A DNA stretch of 64,000 nt from Rhynchopus euleeides (taxonomy: Eukaryota; Euglenozoa; Diplonemea; Diplonemida; Diplonemidae). Positions 61,515-64,000 of the stretch are shown here, in pieces. The stretch spans positions 372,001 to 436,000 of the forward strand of contig OY723269.1 of NCBI GenBank assembly GCA_963210315.1, given 5' to 3'. Position numbers and translations under genes: made by a program. Below the pieces are notes generated by a model. That model did not search any database, was not told where the DNA came from, and saw only the letters and a list, made by a program, of their open reading frames with translations. Every line of letters starts with the position of its first letter. Within the stretch, counting starts at the first letter, position 1.

Positions 61515-64000
61515 TCAGGCAGACTCCACCCTGTCAACACACGTCCACTGGAACCTGAACCCGTACGGGGAACCCTGGCCATCCTCCACACCGCGGGAGC
61601 TCTCGAAGCGGACGTAGCCGACCTGCTCCTTGAAGTCCGAGGTGTCGATGGTGCGTGCGGTGAAGTCGAGCCCGCCACGCGACACCCGCACACCGTCCTC
61701 CTTTGCGAAGGTGAGGTACTCCGCGTGCCAGGCCAGGCTGAAGCTGCTGAAGGTGTAGACTGCGTACTGGTTTGCCGGGCACTCGATCTTCCAGCACGTG
61801 GTCGCCACGCTGTACCACGCCACCTCGTTGCTGGCCGGGGCGAGGCACGGCGCAGGCGGGGCGGGCGGGGCGCACGCACACCCGGTGCAGTCGCACCCGA
61901 AGACGGCAAGTGTGGCGCAGTCGTACAGGTCGAACGACGACTTGATGGCCCAGTCGCAGCTCGACCCGAGGCACCCGGACAGCGAGCACTGCGGGTTCGG
62001 GTTCGGGGTGATCTCCGGGAACGGGACCGGGGCGGGGACACCCGTCACAGGGGGCGTGTAGCTGTCGTCGCAGCTCCACTTGAGCAGGAACCCGCCCGCC
62101 GTCACAGACTCGTCCGAGGTGAACTTGATGATCGCGTGCTTCCGGAAGTACATCACCTCAGGCAGCTCCGTCTCGTTGCTCTGCGAGTAGTTCCCGCTCA
62201 GGACGCGCTTGTAGGGGCTGCGGTCCGTGAAGCGGATGGTGTCGAACCCCTGCTCCAGGTCGACAAACTGCGGCTCCACCTTGACCCACCTGCGGCACGA
62301 CAGCATCCAGCAGCGCTCCGTGCTTGCCGGGTACCCCGCCTCGGGGAGGTACGCCAGCTCGCCCGACCGACGGCGCCAGTTCGCCCGCAGCACGTTGTTG
62401 TAGCAGTTGTCCTCAGACGGGCGGAAGTGGGTCCGGCGGGCCGGGCAGTGCGACACACGCCTGCTGGTCTCCACCTCCGGCTGCGACACCTGCGGGGCCG
62501 TGCACGTGTAGTTGAAGTTCATCGGGAGCTCACCGTTCAGGCGCACCACAACAAACGACACAAAAACGTCCCCGTGCAGCTGCCTGTCCTTCTCGATGTA
62601 GCCGTAGTTGCTCATCATCACCTTCGACTTCACCTCCGTCACGTTGATGTAGTTCCGGTAGTACACAGCGTCCGCAGTGATCCAGTTCGCGTTCACAGTC
62701 ACCAGCCCGTCACACTTGATCTCCCAGCACGCGTTGATGGCGATGTCCGACCCGTTCCCGGAGGCAAGAAACGAGTCGCCCCCACCCGCCCCCTGCAGGG
62801 TCTTCGTCTCCGTCCCCGCCGGGCAGAGCACCCGGTCCACCACCTCCGGGATCGACTCGTGCGACGCGGGGGTCCCCTCGCACGGGATGCGCGCAACGAG
62901 GTTCTGGTCAAACGCCCGCAGGGGGGACAGCAGGTTCCGGTGCGCCGACTCCACCAGGAACGCCTTGACGGACGCGGGGGTGGCCTGCGGGCGCTCCGTC
63001 AGGTACACCGCCGCAATGGCAGACACGTGCGGGGCCGCCATCGACGTCCCGCTCCTGTACCGGTAAGAGGTCGCGTTCTTGTTGTCCGCAGACCACACCT
63101 CGTACCCCGGGGCGTACAGCGTCACGCACTTCCCGTAGCTCGACCACTGCGGGTTGTAGTTCACGTCGTGCAGCCCCACCGTGATGGACGACGCCGCCCC
63201 GGACGGGGAGTACTCGCACGACGGCTCGTCACCGTTCCCGGCGGCAGACACGACCACAACGTCCGCAAGGGTTGCCGCGTTCACAGCGTCGTTCAGCAGT
63301 GTCGACCCCGGGAACTGGATCGACATGTTGATCACACCGCGCCTCCCGCGCTGCTTCGTCGCCTCCACAACGTACTGGATCGCCTCCACAACCGACTGCT
63401 TGTTGGTGTTCCCGTCACGCGCAATCCGCACAGCCACCACGGTGGCCGACTTCGCCACACCGTTCACCTTCCCGGCGATGGTGGCGGCAATGTGGGTCCC
63501 GTGCCCGCTGTCGTCCGCGAGCAGGTTGTCGACCAGGTTGGCGCCCCAGTGGCAGTTGTTGTCGAACTCCTCGTGCTCGCACATGATCCCCGTGTCCAGG
63601 ATGTACACGTCCACCCCCTGCCCCCACGTCTTGTCGTGCGCGTACGTGCTGTTGTCAGGGTCACGCACGTCCCCCGTCATCGCTGCAAGCCCGAAAGTCA
63701 CACCCTCCGTCTGCGTGTCCGGGCACTCGAACTTCACACGGCTCACCGGCACCTTCATCTCCACCGGCGCCGCCTCGACCGTCAGCCTCCCCCCTGCGAA
63801 GGCCTGCAGCAGGGCCGCCTCATCCGCCGTCAGGCTCAGCTTCCCGCGGAACGCCCCGAGGTCTGCGTCGTACTGCAGGCTGTCCTCGGCGAAGTCGATC
63901 CCCTGCCACCACGCCCACCGCTTGAAGAGCCTGAACCCCGCGCACCTCCACGACCACCTCGCGCAGTCCTCCGCCCCCTCGACCACCAGCGTCACCCAGT
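61515..64000 (-). CDS. Secreted subtilisin-like protease, copy 2 (5' end outside window)
   Basis: Identical to the corresponding part of the protease at 41604-44456. The catalytic domain and CUB-like half are complete. The signal peptide and the first 120 or so residues lie beyond the window edge, so the true start cannot be seen. Confidence 0.92.
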   Translation of the reverse strand, partial: WVTLVVEGAEDCARWSWRCAGFRLFKRWAWWQGIDFAEDSLQYDADLGAFRGKLSLTADEAALLQAFAGGRLTVEAAPVEMKVPVSRVKFECPDTQTEGVTFGLAAMTGDVRDPDNSTYAHDKTWGQGVDVYILDTGIMCEHEEFDNNCHWGANLVDNLLADDSGHGTHIAATIAGKVNGVAKSATVVAVRIARDGNTNKQSVVEAIQYVVEATKQRGRRGVINMSIQFPGSTLLNDAVNAATLADVVVVSAAGNGDEPSCEYSPSGAASSITVGLHDVNYNPQWSSYGKCVTLYAPGYEVWSADNKNATSYRYRSGTSMAAPHVSAIAAVYLTERPQATPASVKAFLVESAHRNLLSPLRAFDQNLVARIPCEGTPASHESIPEVVDRVLCPAGTETKTLQGAGGGDSFLASGNGSDIAINACWEIKCDGLVTVNANWITADAVYYRNYINVTEVKSKVMMSNYGYIEKDRQLHGDVFVSFVVVRLNGELPMNFNYTCTAPQVSQPEVETSRRVSHCPARRTHFRPSEDNCYNNVLRANWRRRSGELAYLPEAGYPASTERCWMLSCRRWVKVEPQFVDLEQGFDTIRFTDRSPYKRVLSGNYSQSNETELPEVMYFRKHAIIKFTSDESVTAGGFLLKWSCDDSYTPPVTGVPAPVPFPEITPNPNPQCSLSGCLGSSCDWAIKSSFDLYDCATLAVFGCDCTGCACAPPAPPAPCLAPASNEVAWYSVATTCWKIECPANQYAVYTFSSFSLAWHAEYLTFAKEDGVRVSRGGLDFTARTIDTSDFKEQVGYVRFESSRGVEDGQGSPYGFRFQWTCVDRVESA

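Larger units (their letters stand above)
55171..64000. repeat. Segmental duplication, copy 2 (continues past the window)
   Basis: The partner of 35259-44089. It begins within the TA-flanked element, so only that element's right part (to 56078) is present here and its left terminus is lost. The preceding sequence (54973-55170) is unrelated to the corresponding place in copy 1. Confidence 0.93.

Overview
The window is nuclear DNA of a GC-rich microbial eukaryote. I infer a free-living alga or protist, perhaps an alveolate or stramenopile relative, but the sequence does not settle the lineage. It has GT-AG spliceosomal introns, ribosome-biogenesis and RNA-modification genes of eukaryotic type, secreted multi-domain proteins with Pro/Thr linkers and CCxCGGG cysteine modules, a lipoxygenase-like gene end, a tyrosine-recombinase retrotransposon and many inverted-repeat elements. 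Every gene I can support lies on the minus strand.

Left part (1-25.6 kb). After a palindrome-rich stretch (1.6-2.4 kb) come a 1,148-bp foldback element (3.72-4.87 kb), an ankyrin protein (5.06-6.73 kb) and a type I membrane protein with ten cysteine modules (8.05-11.53 kb). A complete, apparently young VIPER/Ngaro-type retrotransposon (11.59-16.13 kb) follows. It has gag, tyrosine recombinase and RT-RNase H genes in that order, with identical split direct repeats, and it sits inside a (TGG)n tract 59 bp upstream of the cysteine-module gene. Next are an RluA-family pseudouridine synthase (17.1-18.7 kb), NIP7 (three exons, 19.98-22.20 kb; intron 1 carries a second copy of the foldback element in the opposite orientation) and an unrecognised large helical protein (22.85-25.58 kb).

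Middle part (25.9-36.7 kb). This is an ankyrin-array module broken by two insertions. Comparison with an uninterrupted paralogue at 47.63-50.40 kb shows a 7.68-kb element (25,998-33,680) with about 40-bp terminal inverted repeats and a 6-bp target duplication. A second, 1.28-kb element (34,891-36,167) with a TA duplication splits the array itself. The 7.68-kb element has no recognisable gene and is packed with minisatellites, foldbacks and hairpins.

Right part (35.3-64.0 kb). At least 8.8 kb (35,259-44,089) is repeated at 55,171-64,000 and looks essentially identical beyond its first 250 bp. Each copy has a ubiquitin-like/WD40 protein, a coiled-coil protein and a secreted subtilisin-like protease with CUB-like domains; the second protease copy is cut by the window end. 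Between the copies lie a truncated lipoxygenase-like 3' end, the uninterrupted ankyrin array and about 5 kb of short palindromic elements. A paired-hairpin module (12 clear hairpin units plus one partial) is confined to 25.6-55.7 kb.

The genes form no visible pathway. The main story is genome dynamics: several kinds of mobile element whose target sites can be read directly, acting in intron, promoter-proximal and coding-repeat locations, and a large recent duplication.
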